Positions 23,810 through 35,553 of a stretch of 64,000 nt of DNA are shown here, in pieces; position 1 is the stretch's first letter, and every line of letters begins with the position of its first letter. The stretch is from Tubulanus polymorphus (Eukaryota > Nemertea > Palaeonemertea > Tubulaniformes > Tubulanidae). Made by a program: the position numbers and the translations under genes. Below the pieces are notes generated by a model. That model saw only the letters and a list, made by a program, of their open reading frames with translations. It was not told the DNA's origin and searched no databases. Location: the NCBI RefSeq assembly GCF_964204645.1, contig NC_134027.1, positions 13,318,485-13,382,484 on the forward strand, given 5' to 3'.

Positions 23810-25979
23810 GTAAGTACTTGATGTTTTGTGTAATTGTTTTTTTCTAATGTCATGTTTAAAATATTTGGATTAGTAATCAGTCGTGCTAGTGTACATGCAG
23901 AATTGGATTCATTGTTATTATGGGATGATAATTCACGGGCATCGAGAGTCCTTCGATATACCCGTGATATGAAGCTTTTAAAGTTTATCAGAGACTTACA
24001 CCGAATAGCCCTTAAAATACCAATTCCACATGCTTAACGGTCGGTGTCTATGCTCTGCGAGACAGTAGTAATAGATGTTTCACGACATGCACGATTTAAA
24101 TTGGTCTCCTAAGATATCTCTTATACTTTCTTTCACTCCTCTATTATATTGCTTAATAACAGGTGGAAAGAGGTCCGATGGCATGAAAATCGACTGTGGC
24201 TGACTAATTGGCACGAGTAGATAAAGCGCTGAGGTTTCAAAAGGTGTAGCAAAAATGCTTGTATCATCAGGGGTAGACGAATTATCCGAAGATAAATGAA
24301 AACTTCACCTTTTGAACTGTGATCGTCAGTTTATTTTGCTGTAATTATTTCGCCTGGATAAATCAACAAACATATCATTCATTTCAAAATCTGTGTTCAC
24401 TAGGATTTCTTTCAATAAAAGGAAAATTTATTTGACTAATTTTTATGTATTCAAGATTGAATTTGAATTGATCTTTGAATTTACAAATCCGTAGACTCAT
24501 AATGAAATTCTGTGAAGTCACTTAAGATCTTTTGCTCGAATTAAATTGAGGGCTCAGGTGCCTAAAATTCAATTTTTCAATGTCCCTGAAATGCTGAGTA
24601 CGATGGAGTTTACACACTGAGAAACGATAGGCTGTGCAAGTGATTTAAGTGAGCAATATAATGACCGCCCTGCCCCGCTGCATCTGAGACATAAACAAGT
24701 TACACTGTATTGCTTTGATGCTTTGAAAAACTGACTTGAAAAGCAAGATGACCTTCCAAATCAAATATAAAATAGTTGTAAAGCGTGTTTCTATGTGTTT
24801 CCTACTAAAGAACATATAATGTAGATGAGTTGAAATTCATTGATGGAATGAAATAATTTTGAATATTACTACATCTATAAACACACATATTTGATGCTTA
24901 ATACAGATTTTCCCGTGGGATTTTCCTTAGTCACTGCACATATACAGGTCTGTAAATAGTAGACTATTTTATTTAAGATATGTCTCTTTCTAATAAAGGT
25001 AAACTAAAATTGTTTCCTTCATTTTTATTGGTCATTTGAATTTGGAAAATCACGAAAAATATACTTTTTCACAGCTTAAATAACTTGGGTATGAGATAAT
25101 GACTACCCTACATGGCCCAAGTTCGAGATGCACAAGCCAGTGCTGCCACGCTGTGGTCAAATAATTATGAACTAAGTTATTTTGAGATGTGATGTTTACC
25201 CGTCTCCATTTTTTGTTCACCAGGGGGTGTTGAATAATACAATATCTTAGTAAGCGCACAGCGAGCGCCGAAGGCGCGAGCTGGAAGCTCCTTAAGTTAA
25301 TCGCGCGTATGAGGCAAATTCAAATTTTCTATTTTTCTCCATACCGTCCTGCTCAAAAAGTGGAGTTTACATCCGGGACAGATGGGCATTGGCTAAATCG
25401 TGGCAACGAAAATGACGGTCACGGACGGATTTTCGTCGAAACTCGCGGGCCGCGTCGCGCAGGTAGTTTAAATACGTGAATGAAGAATAACAAAATGATT
25501 ATGTGTAATTTTCAGAATATTTACAAAGAATATTCACAAAATAATGTCAAAAAATTTTATTTTTAGTTCGTATTCCTCCGTAGAAACCGATTGGATGACT
25601 GGATTCGAATCCCACAAAAAGCACAGTCCCTTAGCAACGGGTCGAATTTTTAGAATAACAAGCGCGCCGGTTTCACAGCATCACTGAGGGTCGAGTCCCG
25701 AAGAATAAGGCGCGCGCGCGGTCCGCGTGTTACAAAAAGACCGTCCCGTTACACACAAGTACTGAATGATTAAATCAAAATTTTGCAAATCCCTGGGAGT
25801 AAAATGCCGTTCGTTTTTTAATATATCTTATCTTTATTTGTCTTTTACTCCCGTTTTTCAAACGTTATTCCCCTTTTCCGTTTCGAGTAAAATTCGTATA
25901 CGCTATAATCCGTATTCAAAATACCGTTGTTCTATTTATTCCGTACCCATGCAACCCGTTGATATACTTAGGAACAAAT

Positions 25980-26600
25980 CTTTAGTGTAAAACATATGAA
26001 TATTGAAGCCATGAGATTTAATGTAGAAATCTGACGTTTTTTAACTACAGAAGAATTTATTTTCGTGTAATCGATAAAACAATAGGCTCTCAATATGTGA
26101 TCAACATTCCCAAACTCCCACGTTGTTTTTCGCAGAAAATGAGTTTTTTCTTTTTTAATCATGGGTCCCTTAATTCGCTCGAAGATCTATCATGGGTGTT
26201 CTTCGGTCACGCCACCGGGTGCCTTCCTTCAGCAAAACCTACATTTTTTACAATGTAGAATTTGGGAACATTTTTGTTGTGTAAAACTTATAAAACTATA
26301 AAGACGTTCGTAAAACATATCAGATATGTGCATATATAATATCATATAAGATTTATTGTCGTATGAAAGATAAAACAAACAAGGCTTTCAATTTGTAATC
26401 AACACTCCCAAAGCATGTTTTTTCTATACATGAATTTGATCACGGCGAATCTTCGCTCGAATAGATCTTCGACATTTTCGGTGATTTTCTTTGGCCACGG
26501 ACCACACCGAACACAGGTGCCCCCGCAAAACCTATGTTTTTTACAATGTAGAATTCTATATAAGTTGCCGAAAGGGCACTCGCCTCTGGCTGTGCGCTTC
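25980..26600. repeat. Tandem duplication of a ~300 bp unit
   Basis: Two successive copies share, in order, GATAAAACAA.A.GGCT, GATCAACA/AATCAACACTCCCAAA, CTTCGCTCGAA/TTCGCTCGAA, and AAAACCTA..TTTTTTACAATG. They diverge by substitutions and small indels. Confidence 0.6.
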
Positions 26601-27800
26601 ACCAAGTTTCGACTTTGACATATTATTTCTATATTATAGACGGACGCGGGCGCCGGAGGCGCCCGGAGGACGTCCCTTTGGTAAACGCGTATATGTGGAT
26701 ACTACGAAGTGTCTTCTTAACCGATTCTGACTAGCTGACAAAGTCAGAAAATAATGACGTCACTTGACGTCCGGTTTGAAGTTCATGGGGAAATCGGAAG
26801 TAGTATTACGTCACGCTAAAATCCGGCATTCCACTTACTAAAATACGGTAACTTATGGATCGGGTTATTTGAGAATGTATCTATTTCATGAAATTTCGAA
26901 CAAGATTGGGTCGATGAATAGTTTAACAATGAACCGCGTTGATCGATCGAGTTGAAAATAGCTGAAATTCCCTTAGCAACAGGAGCGAATTAATAATAAA
27001 AAAACGCGGCCGCGGTCCGGTGCCACGCGGTTCGGCGCGCAGGTTCGAATCCCGGAGAATTACGCTCTCGCGCGCGCAGCCGCAGCACTGAAATTACACT
27101 TTTTTAATCAAAAGTAATGACCCTAAAAACTGCGGTGAGAGTCGCGTTAGAGTCGTAAAATTTCTCGGCCAGCGCGGCGGCGGATCGGCACGGCGTAGTC
27201 TCGCTCTCGAGCAGCAGCAACAACATCGCGGTCGGCAAAATCATTAGTCTCCGCCCCTTCTTAACCAAATAAGGAATTCGGAACCGCTGGCCGCGTGCAC
27301 TGCTTATTTGAACCGTATTCCCGGCGGATTAGAAAGAAATGTATATTTTTCGCAAGAGAAATCAATTTTTGTACGGACATTCGCATTTCCTGCTAATTCG
27401 AGTTTTTTCTAGCAGAAAATAATTTTCCGATTTGTGCGTTTCAACGGGTATTCGATTTTTTTCTTTTTAAAGGCAATTAAGAAATGCGTTGTAATCTTCT
27501 CATCTTCCTTTTATTTCCAAATGGAGTTAATTTCTAAATTAACTACCAGGTCAAAATTCTTCAATATTGCAAAACCCCTCTCAGTTTCCACCATAGAAAT
27601 GTCATTGGTTACATTATGGTTTCACAAAGAGTTTTAAACCATTAAAAAATGACACTTTATCTAAATCGAAAGAATAATCTTTTTAGCAGACTGTGGTACC
27701 GAGACCTAATTTATAAGAAATTTTTCAAGTTTTTTTCTCGCAAAAATTAAAATATTAAATTTAATTTGATCTTATAATATAAGATTAAAGAATTATGAGG

Positions 27801-27864
27801 TTTGATTCATTTCTGAAATTTGGGCTTATAATATATCAAGCCCAAATTTCAGAAATGAATCAAA
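27801..27864. repeat. Perfect inverted repeat, 27-bp arms, 10-nt loop
   Basis: Arms begin TTTGATTCATTTCTGAAATT (27801-27827) and are matched exactly in reverse complement at 27838-27864, with loop ATAATATATC. Perfect pairing without bulges fits a young palindrome or MITE remnant better than a microRNA precursor. Confidence 0.9.
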
Positions 27865-28349
27865 ACTTACAGTTACAGAGTTACAGTTTCATCTTCTTTC
27901 TTCCCACCCCTTAACTCGAGCATTAATTTTAAATTTTCCAAGTTTTGACAAAGAATTGATTTAATTTCTTCATTAATTCATTGCTTTGGGTTAAACTACA
28001 GTACAATTTCAATACTGCAAAGCAGCGATAACGGGTTTTCTGCACAGTCTTAAAATCCTGTTCAACGGTGGATTTCGACAAAGCATTTGATAAGGTACAA
28101 CATCAGCCATTACTAACTAAACAGGCTATTAGGAAACAGTATCAATGATAGGTCGGCCAAATGGCTCAGCAGTTATCTCTGAACGAAAACTTGTAGCCGA
28201 AATCAACGGAATGTCTCATTTTGGAATAAGTCGGTCTAACTAGTAGAGTCACGCAAGGTAGTACCCTAAGTCGTCTTCTGTTTATTGTCCTGACAAATGA
28301 CATACACTGTAATCCAAAATATACCTGACCGAGTAAATTTCCAAAACGA

Positions 28350-28900
28350 ACTTAACACGCTGTTCGACCAAAAAACTTAATGTTCCGACAAGAAAATCGT
28401 GTTCGAGTGAAACAATTCAGTTTGGTTGAACAATACGCTTTTTTTGAACCAAAACTTTCTTCATTCTGACAAAAAAATGTGTTCGAATGAAAAGCTATGT
28501 TATTGTTGAAATGAAAAACTTTTTGTCCCGGCAAAAAAATTTGGTTGAGCGAAAACAATTTGTTCGAACGAATGTTGTGAATGAAAACAATTCTGTTCGA
28601 TTGAACGAAATACTTAATACTTTTGGTTCGGAGAAAAAACTTTTTACAATATACTTGTTCGAACGAAAAACTTAATGTTCTGACAAGAAAGTTCAAATTA
28701 AAACGATTCTTTTCGATCGAACGATTGTTCGAACGAAAAACCTTTCGTTAGGAAAAAAAGTTTGTTCAACTTTGTTCTAACGATTTTTCAAATTGGTTCA
28801 ATCGAAAAGAATATTATTGGTTGGAACGAAATAAATTTTGTTCCGACGAGAGGATTTTCAAGCGAAAGGTCTTTTGAACGAAAAAAAGATATTTCTGGGG
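28350..28900. repeat. Degenerate tandem repeat of GTTCGAACGAAAAA
   Basis: The word TTCGAACGAAAAACTT and variants (TTCGAGTGAAAC, GTTCGATTGAACG) recur every ~25-35 bp. The unit is partly palindromic (TTCGAA), which creates open frames on both strands that are not genes. Confidence 0.7.
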
Positions 28901-28911
28901 CTCCGCAGTAA

Positions 28912-29236
28912 CTTAAAGCCGGACGTAGGTCGGCCTTGTGACGCGATGCGATCCTCGCATTGCATCGCAAGTTTCGGTGCAAGTCGGTTGCGATACGATT
29001 GTGTGCAACTAGTTTCTGCCAGTCGCAAGAGCGCGAAGGTCGGTTGTGACAGTCGGGTCGCGTCGCAGAAAGTAGAACACGTGTGACTCCTTGTGACTGG
29101 CGTTGCTGACAGTCGCAACCCGTCGCAAGGGAGCGTAGGTTGATGAGTCGTTGTGACACAATCGTCACTGGCGGTCGCAGTGAATGGCGTCGCAGTGAGT
29201 CACAAGCCCTTTCAAAGCCGACCTACGCCCGCCTTA
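28912..29236. mobile_element. MITE-like element with CGTAGGTCGGC termini
   Basis: The left end AAGCCGGACGTAGGTCGGCC and the right end, reverse complemented, AAGGCGGGCGTAGGTCGGCT are imperfect terminal inverted repeats. The interior is packed with GTCGCAA/TTGCGAC and CAGTCGC words that can pair. No transposase is present. Confidence 0.6.
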
Positions 29237-29239
29237 ACT

Positions 29240-30060
29240 CATTAGGAATTAATGAAATACCAGTTTCATTTATGATGAAAAAACTCAAATGAAAAGTCTG
29301 GCTTATAAAGCTGTCTGCTCAGACGAAATTTTCAAAAAAAAATCATCATTTTTGCCAATAAAATAGATAATTGTGATTGATCGTTGCAAGTCAGAACCAG
29401 TTAATCACTAATTAACATGCATTTTAATAAATCAGGTTCCTCCTATACAGTGAACTTACTTTAACCTAGTGAGGCTACTAGCCTATGTAGGCCTATGTAT
29501 ATGCGTAGGCCTAACATCCGGACTGATTTGTCGTAGGCCTATTGAATAACAACCCTCCTAAATATCGTAAATTTTGTTTTGAAGTTCAATCCAATGAGTC
29601 CGTTAATAACCGCAACATTTATACTGTGTTTGTTTGAGACATTAAATGTCAGTACCGGTAGGCCTAAAGCCTTAAGGTCGCGTAAAACTTGATAAACACT
29701 TCAAGCGACACAGCAAACGATCTCCTTTCCCCCACAGCGAACGCTTACCCCGAATGTCAAGTGTGAGTCCAACATACGGATAGGAGTGTGTTATATACTT
29801 GTATTTAGTAAATACCTTCCTCCCTCCCTCCATGAAAAAGCATATCGTTTTCCATACATGGCTCTTGTCATGTTGGCTAGATGGAGATAGGACAGTCCCC
29901 GCATACCAGGGCATTGTATCTTCATTAATTCATAATAAACATTGCAACAACTGTGCAAAACACTTTACGTAATTCTCTGGGTAGCATAGCTACTCGGATA
30001 AAGGCATCACGCAAAAAGTAAAATCTTGCTTATGACAGAAACGTTTCTTTAAAATATTTC
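29240..30060. other. Intronic host DNA
   Basis: Contains a cluster of TAGGCCTA words near 29470-29545, a composition mark seen elsewhere in the host sequence. I see nothing else here. Confidence 0.4.
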
Positions 30061-30063
30061 TAG

Positions 30064-30202
30064 AATATGCCAACAGAAGAATACCGCATGTTATACGAGC
30101 AGCTATGAATCATTGGGAGAAACATACTTGCATCAAATTTGAAGAACAACGGTACAATATGCCAAGGATAAGGGATAGATTGATTGTAAAGCGCGGAGAA
30201 TG
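30064..30202 (+). CDS. Astacin-family metalloprotease, second catalytic-domain exon
   Basis: The 139-nt exon lies between TTTCTAG and GTGAGC. It enters with two bases and leaves with two, matching the one-base end of 20641-20859 and the one-base start of 49218-49281. It encodes IPHVIRAAMNHWEKHTCIKF, the astacin helix that precedes the first disulphide Cys, and then a more divergent stretch with several Arg. This exact phase fit over 9 kb and 19 kb introns is the main reason to treat the four exons as one gene. Polinton block C begins only about 465 bp downstream. Confidence 0.85.
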
Positions 30203-30667
30203 GTGAGCAATGATAATTAGTTTTCTGTTTTTAAATTCATTGATTTTATAACACTGTAATTAGGGTTTCGGGATTTGCAGGGACCCATATTTTTATTTCG
30301 TTTCCTACTACAAATTACTATCGACGCAACACCAATTTCAAAAAGGACTAGATAACGTTCTATTCGAACACCATAGTGTCCTGAAACATTTACTGGTTCT
30401 ATTGCAAAGTTAGTAATTAGTTGTGGATTGTATTCCAAAGTTGTTTTTTTTGCAAAGTTTGTAATGGAAGGTGTACCCATCCACATTCACCCCAAATATA
30501 GGCAAACCCTAACCAACCCTAGACAAGTGTGGCCTAATCACCTACACCCAACGCTGCCTGCCACACACAACCATTCAAAAACATTTCACATACGCCCATA
30601 ATCGCTTTTACCCACCCAACATATCAAACATCGGAATGGCCGATTGGCGGCAATATATGTTTGCAAA

Positions 30668-31782
30668 CATTTTAAATAATTTTATTCTTTCAATGATATC
30701 TCAGAATTTGGTTTTATCAACAAATCTTTAAAAAAAACTTTTAATCTATTAATATTATAATCATATAATCATATGATAACATTATAATCATATGATTTTA
30801 ATAATAATTTAATTTCTTCTTTCCGTAATTCTATGTTATATTCTAAATCATCTTTTTCTTTTTCTAAATATGCATTTCTTTTTTTAAATTCAATTTCTTC
30901 AATAACTTTATTATCTCAATCTAATTTTAATTGTTCTATTTCTTTAATTTTATCAGTTCTATCTTTTTCTAAAGTTCTAATTTTAAAATCTCTTATACTT
31001 TTATCATGCGAAATTTTATCAGATGCAAGACTTATACTAATAATTTCTCTAATTGCTTTATCAGAAAATATATTTAAATCTTCTAATTCTTGATCTGTTG
31101 CATCTAGTAACCCATTTGGTAAAAGTTTTTCAATTGGAACTTTATTTGATTTAAGTTTACTAGTTTTGGAAGTTATATTCTGTTCAGAAGTTGTTTCTGG
31201 TTCTAAATTATTATTGATTGTTTCAAATAATTCGTTAATTCTTTGTTTAAATACTCTTTTATTTTGATTTATTTCTGTGTCGGTAACATTTTCTATTTCA
31301 TTACTATTACTTATTCTTTTAATTCTAGATGATTCTAAATTACTCAAAGTTGATTCTGCCAATATTTTGTTTTGATCTTTATAAGTGATATTAATATAAT
31401 AATCATCTTTCAAATGATAGTCATATTCACCATCTAAAGATTTTAATTCTTGTATTAAATATCTGGCACCTCTATCGTTTATATTATATCCAGATTTTTC
31501 AAATATAGGTTAAAAATTATTTATATATTCATTATATTCTAAATTCTGTCTTACTAAATCTGGATTTTCATTTTCAATATTTATTCCCCGTCCCGCTCTT
31601 CTATCAAAATCGCCTGTTGTTATTATATTATCATTAAAACCACTATCTGCTAAATTATTATCATATTCTGGCTCATTACCGTCATTAAAACTTGTTTAAT
31701 TAAAATCAGGCGGTTGTTCTTCAGTTATGCTGGGTTCATCAAAAGTATCTATTCCAATATCTTCTCCAACTTCTACATCCAT
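30668..31782 (-). pseudogene. Polinton block C: acidic coiled-coil protein, 3' truncated
   Basis: The start is the ATG at 31782. An acidic N-terminus is followed by a Lys/Glu/Asn-rich coiled coil. The clean part is 31413-30916 with FKQRINELFETI, NKVPIEKLLPNGLLDA and LEDLNIFSDKAIREI. Frameshifts and stops occur near 31.7, 31.51 and 30.92 kb and in the tail. The membrane-spanning C-terminus seen in block E is missing, because homology stops near 30668, the left end of the block. The homologue is at 54857-56235. Confidence 0.75.
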
Positions 31783-31804
31783 TAATATGATAAAAAAATT
31801 AAAA

Positions 31805-33195
31805 TTAAAAATAAAATATTCCTCCTATTACAATTCCTATACAAGTAATAGCTAATTTAGCATTTTCATGTGATTTATTATTATTACTTTTAATTATTTC
31901 ATGTTGAATATTATCAGTTTTTATATTTTCTGTAGTATTGTAATCTTTTATTTTAGAATCATTATCCAAACTAATATTTTTAGTTTTAGTTTCTGTTGAT
32001 TGAATATGTTTTTTAATTTTTTCACCTTCCATTTGTTTTGGAGCAGTAATAATCTGTTTATTTATATCATTTAATCCAAACCTGTTATTTATTGTTGCAG
32101 TTTTAATTAGATTATAATAACCAATTATATTTCCCATCTTTAATATTAAATCATCAGAAATAATAAATAAATTAGGTCCTATACAATAATTTAATCTCAC
32201 ATGAGATTTATCTAAATAATTTTGGTACCTGACTATATTTTCTGGAATCGATCTATTTTTATCATTATGAATTGAACCTTCAAATGAAACTTTTAATTGT
32301 TTTTGTGTATCAAATGATGTATTTAAATTTCCAATTATTGGGGATCTTGTTTCAACTTGAGCGCCTAGTATACATATCAAATAAAATCTAATTGATTGAT
32401 TTATTCTTTGTATACCAGCTTTAGTAAATCCTACACTATTTTCTAAAATAAAATAAACCCAACCATTATTATTGTCTTGTTTTAAATTATCATAAAATTT
32501 CGGAAATTTATTGAAATTTAATGTTTCTAAATCCAAAGTTTCTATTTTACCAATATTAATTTACCAAATTTAATTTATGATTATAGATATAAAAACTATT
32601 AGATGGTATGGGAAGTGCACAATGTTCTACAATTTTTTTAGGGCAAGGAAGTGATCTTATTGTTCCAATTTTTGTTCTAAAATCAGAATTATTTATATCT
32701 ATATTAAATTCATTACAACTTTTATAAAACTTTGATAAATTAATATTATTATCTAATTCTTTAAAATACCTAGATCCTGGTAAAGGGGTCTCTAATTCAT
32801 TTAATATTAATCTTATTTGAAAGTATGTATGGAATCTAAATAAACTTTGAATTAATTTATATTTACAATTATTCAATTGATCATTCCAACTTATTCTACA
32901 ACCTGTTGTTGCACAATAAACAGCAAAATTTAATTGGTTCTGCCAATATTTTCATATTAGATTTTAATAACCATTGTTTTTCATCTTTCAATTTTTTAAA
33001 ATTAATTAAATATACATGAAATATATTTTCCATCTTTGCATTAAAATTATTAGTTTCAGTAACATAAATATCTAAATTAATTAATGAATCTAAAACTTCA
33101 TTTTTGTATGAAATATCTTTATAAAAATCTATTGCAGGAATATTATATCTAATTGATTTGTTATATTGAAAAGCTTTTGGAAAACTAATTGCCGT
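31805..33195 (-). pseudogene. Polinton block C: conserved ~450-residue protein
   Basis: Twin of 53474-54840. The longest pieces are 32536-31805 (243 residues, with GIQRINQSIRFYLICILGAQ, VETRSPIIGN, and a terminal hydrophobic segment AITCIGIVIGGIFYF) and 32876-32556. The start codon has become ACG (33195) and there are frameshifts near 32.94 and 32.55 kb. This long protein is typical of invertebrate Polintons as I remember them, with RSxI.GN and a YC.G/YSxG motif. Its function is unknown and a virion role is inferred from its position between penton and capsid genes. Confidence 0.75.
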
Positions 33196-33211
33196 TTATA
33201 TAATAAAAAAA

Positions 33212-33659
33212 TTAATAATTTATTAATTATTTTAACAATTTATCCTGCTCTTGTTAATTCTGCAATTCTTATATTACCATTTAAACTTATTATATAATCT
33301 AGTGTATTTTTTAATTTATTAATTTCTTATATATTAGATTCTATTTTTTCTTTATTACTTTTTATATTCAACTTTGAACTTATTCCGGTTAAAACACTTG
33401 ATGATAATCCTAACACGCCACTTGATATAGCTCAAGGAGTTAATGGACTGAATATTGCTAGAAATGTTATTACAGAACTTATTGTAACTGAACTACTAAT
33501 TATAAAATAATATATAATTTTACTAATTTCTAAATATTTTTTCTTTTTAATTTTCAAATCATTTTCGAATTCTAATATTTGTTTTTCCAAATATAATTTT
33601 AATTTAGTTTTATTTATATCATGCGGAATAATATCAATATTATCAACTTTATCATCAAT
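33212..33659 (-). pseudogene. Polinton block C: small two-membrane-span protein
   Basis: Homologue of 53028-53457. The N-terminus reads IDIIPHDINKTK. It is followed by a charged helix and a hydrophobic stretch (SSVITFLAIFSPLTP, then VLGLSSSVLTGISS). The start has mutated from ATG to ATT. A TGA and a TAA interrupt it, and the C-terminus is frameshifted. Confidence 0.6.
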
Positions 33660-33678
33660 TTATTTAGAAAAGAAATTA

Positions 33679-34111
33679 CTAATTAGTAAATTTATAAGCA
33701 ACAAATAATACAATAACTGTTCCATCTAAAATCCAAATTATTTCATATTTTTGTTGTTCACTACTTGGTGTATAATAAGCTGATAATTTAGGTTTATAAA
33801 GATGTAATTTTTCTTATATAGATGTAATTTGTTACTGCGTTGTATAAACTCATAGCTTCATCGACTGATTGCATATCTCTATGTGTAATTTTCTGATTAT
33901 TTAATTCTTTATTAATGTAATCCATGTAACTTTGTCTCTTTTCTCTGTAACCTTCTGCAGCTTTATTGTATTTCTCTTATGCTAAGTTATGTCTTCTTTG
34001 TTCTGCTAACGAACTATTTTTATCAATATGCTTAAATAAATACCCACCACCTGTATATGCTAAAGTGTTAACAATTGCCGATCCTATAATAGTTATAATT
34101 GCAGATGCCAT
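33679..34111 (-). pseudogene. Polinton block C: membrane-associated protein with Arg/Lys helix
   Basis: The ATG is at 34111. An N-terminal hydrophobic segment (IITIIGSAIVN) is followed by YLFKHIDKN, an amphipathic charged helix (RRHNLA..K.NKAAE.YREKRQ) with ITHRDMQSVDEAMSLYNAV, and a C-terminal hydrophobic segment (EIIWILDGTVIVLFVAYKF). One stop and one frameshift near 33.83 kb break it. Proteins with this RKRHxLA...DxINxxL...VDEAM layout accompany Polinton capsid genes in cnidarians and other invertebrates (from memory). The job is unknown. Confidence 0.65.
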
Positions 34112-34112
34112 T

Positions 34113-34358
34113 CTAATTTAGTAAAGAAATTACGCATTTATATAGGAGGAATATATTTTTGTTTTCCAAATAATCAATAATTAAATTAGATAAAGTAACT
34201 GCTAATGTTAATTTTAGAATATCATTGATATCAAATCTATCAACATTAACACTTCCCGTTTTAAATACTTTTTTTAATACCATTGTATAACCAACAGTTC
34301 CAACTGATAGTAAGGCACCATTATATAATCCATTTATTATCCACTTATTATCACTCAT
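34113..34358 (-). CDS. Polinton block C: 81-residue membrane protein
   Basis: Intact frame from ATG 34358 (preceded by GATTAATAA). It has two hydrophobic stretches, GALLSVGTVGYTMVLKKVF and LKLTLAVTLSNLIIDYL. The twin at 52340-52561 is 73 residues with a different C-terminus, which suggests that a small frameshift has extended this one into the overlap with the next gene (ATG 34111). No family is recognised outside these elements. Confidence 0.65.
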   Translation of the reverse strand: MSDNKWIINGLYNGALLSVGTVGYTMVLKKVFKTGSVNVDRFDINDILKLTLAVTLSNLIIDYLENKNIFLLYKCVISLLN

Positions 34359-34361
34359 TTA

Positions 34362-34710
34362 TTAATCAAAAAAAATACCATCTTCAAAATATTTAGTTAT
34401 CTTATTTATGATTAATTCAACATTTATATTATTATTAGTTTCATTTTCATATATTTCAGTTATTATTTTTTTAATATCATTAATAATAAAATCTTCATCT
34501 AATTCATAAAATCTTAAAGAATCTCTTATTAAATCAGTTATCTTTTCTATATTAAAAGTTTCTTTATTTATTGTTGTTTCATATTCAAATGTTGTTTCAT
34601 TAGTAAATGCAATATTTATGAGTTATTGCATCATTAATATCAAATTTCATTTCTTTCTCACGTTTGAAATCAAATCCAAAACATATACTCGGTCCAACAG
34701 TTATATTCAT
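34362..34710 (-). pseudogene. Polinton block C: small acidic protein
   Basis: The ATG at 34710 is preceded by TATATAA. The frame begins NITVGPSICFGFDFK and is rich in Asp, Glu, Asn and Ile. A break after about 35 residues (near 34.62 kb) shifts the frame. Its end touches the next gene (TTTGATTAATAAATGAGT). The homologue at 51999-52336 is broken at the same region in a different way. Function unknown. Confidence 0.55.
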
Positions 34711-34726
34711 TTATATAATGCAAAAA

Positions 34727-35486
34727 TTACTCTCTACATCTTATAACTAATTCATAAATTACAGGAAAACTATTCAAATCAATTAAGTATCCATTATGAT
34801 TTCTAATTTCTAACTTATAATTATTAAATTTTGGAATACAAGGTTTGAAATCACATTCAGCTAAATTATAATTTATTTGCGTTTAAAATTGTTTAACATT
34901 TCTTAATGGTAAAATATTTAATATACTAGAATTACAAATTGTATCGCTTAGTTGCTTCGAAAGTTTTTACAGGGTCAATTTAATTGCAATAAATATAAAA
35001 GTTTGTAAAAGGCATTAAGTTTGGTGTAGATTAGGCATTACGTATCCTTACATCTGGGTTAATTCCTAACAGTTTAGCTATAGGTTTTTTAACCACAAAT
35101 TGATGTTCATCATTAGCTAACTTTATTCTTACTTTATTATTGATATCACTTTTTAAAGATTTAATTCCAAATCCAACAGACCCTCCTCCCATTTTTAAAC
35201 GAGCTCTTTTATTAATTTCTTGCGCGAATGTTTCTAAATTATATAATCCAGGATTTAAAAATAGATGATACCATTTGTTCAAATTTCTAGCATGAACTAA
35301 AAAAGCTAAATGATCAAGACTTTTATTCGTTATATTGTAAAAAGAGTTACATAAACTTACATTTACTAATTTTAAATCTACACAATTTTTAGATTATCTA
35401 TCTAATTGTACTAGTAAATTATGTGATTTATAATTTGTAAGTTTTCTAGAATCAACAAATATTCTATATTCTTTTAATTCACCCAT
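34727..35486 (-). pseudogene. Polinton block C: penton (minor capsid) protein
   Basis: The frame opens with ELKEYRIFVDSRKLTNYKS, matching the IDSR/VDSR start of Polinton-type penton proteins. It continues through NPGLYNLETFAQEIN, VGFGIKSL and AKLLGINPDVRIRNA to a C-terminus ending PVIYELVIRCRE. The expected fold is a single jelly roll, occupying capsid vertices. Breaks are a TAG near 35.39 kb, a frameshift after RIRNA at 35.03 kb and another near 34.88 kb. It is transcribed divergently from 35554, with a 67 bp gap holding AATAAATG for the other gene. Confidence 0.8.
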
Positions 35487-35553
35487 TATTTATAACGCAA
35501 AAAAATTACCTCGAACCATTAAAGTTAATTCCAATAACATTTTTCCTAAATAA

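Larger units (their letters stand above)
20860..30063 (+). other. Astacin intron, 9.2 kb, repeat-rich
   Basis: Bounded by a GTAAG donor and a TTTCTAG acceptor. It holds the repeats listed separately (21355-21950, 22579-22720, 25980-26600, 27801-27864, 28350-28900, 28912-29236) and a GC-rich stretch at 25.3-27.3 kb. Two B-box-like words in that stretch (GGTTCGAATCCC near 27.05 kb and GGTCGAGTCCC near 25.69 kb) may come from tRNA-related SINEs; no full tRNA fold is present. No further exon is supported except the doubtful 23687-23809. Confidence 0.6.

Noticed and set aside
26990-27080. GGTTCGAATCCC, a tRNA T-arm-like word, and a similar one near 25690
   Set aside because: No acceptor, D-arm or anticodon stem could be folded around them; at most SINE remnants.
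28358-29168. Several open frames on both strands
   Set aside because: They arise from the GTTCGAACGAAAAA repeat and the palindromic MITE and have no domain.
30833-31093. Hydrophobic Ser/Leu/Ile open frame on the plus strand (also 55552-55803 on the minus strand)
   Set aside because: Both are antisense shadows of the coiled-coil protein in blocks C and E.
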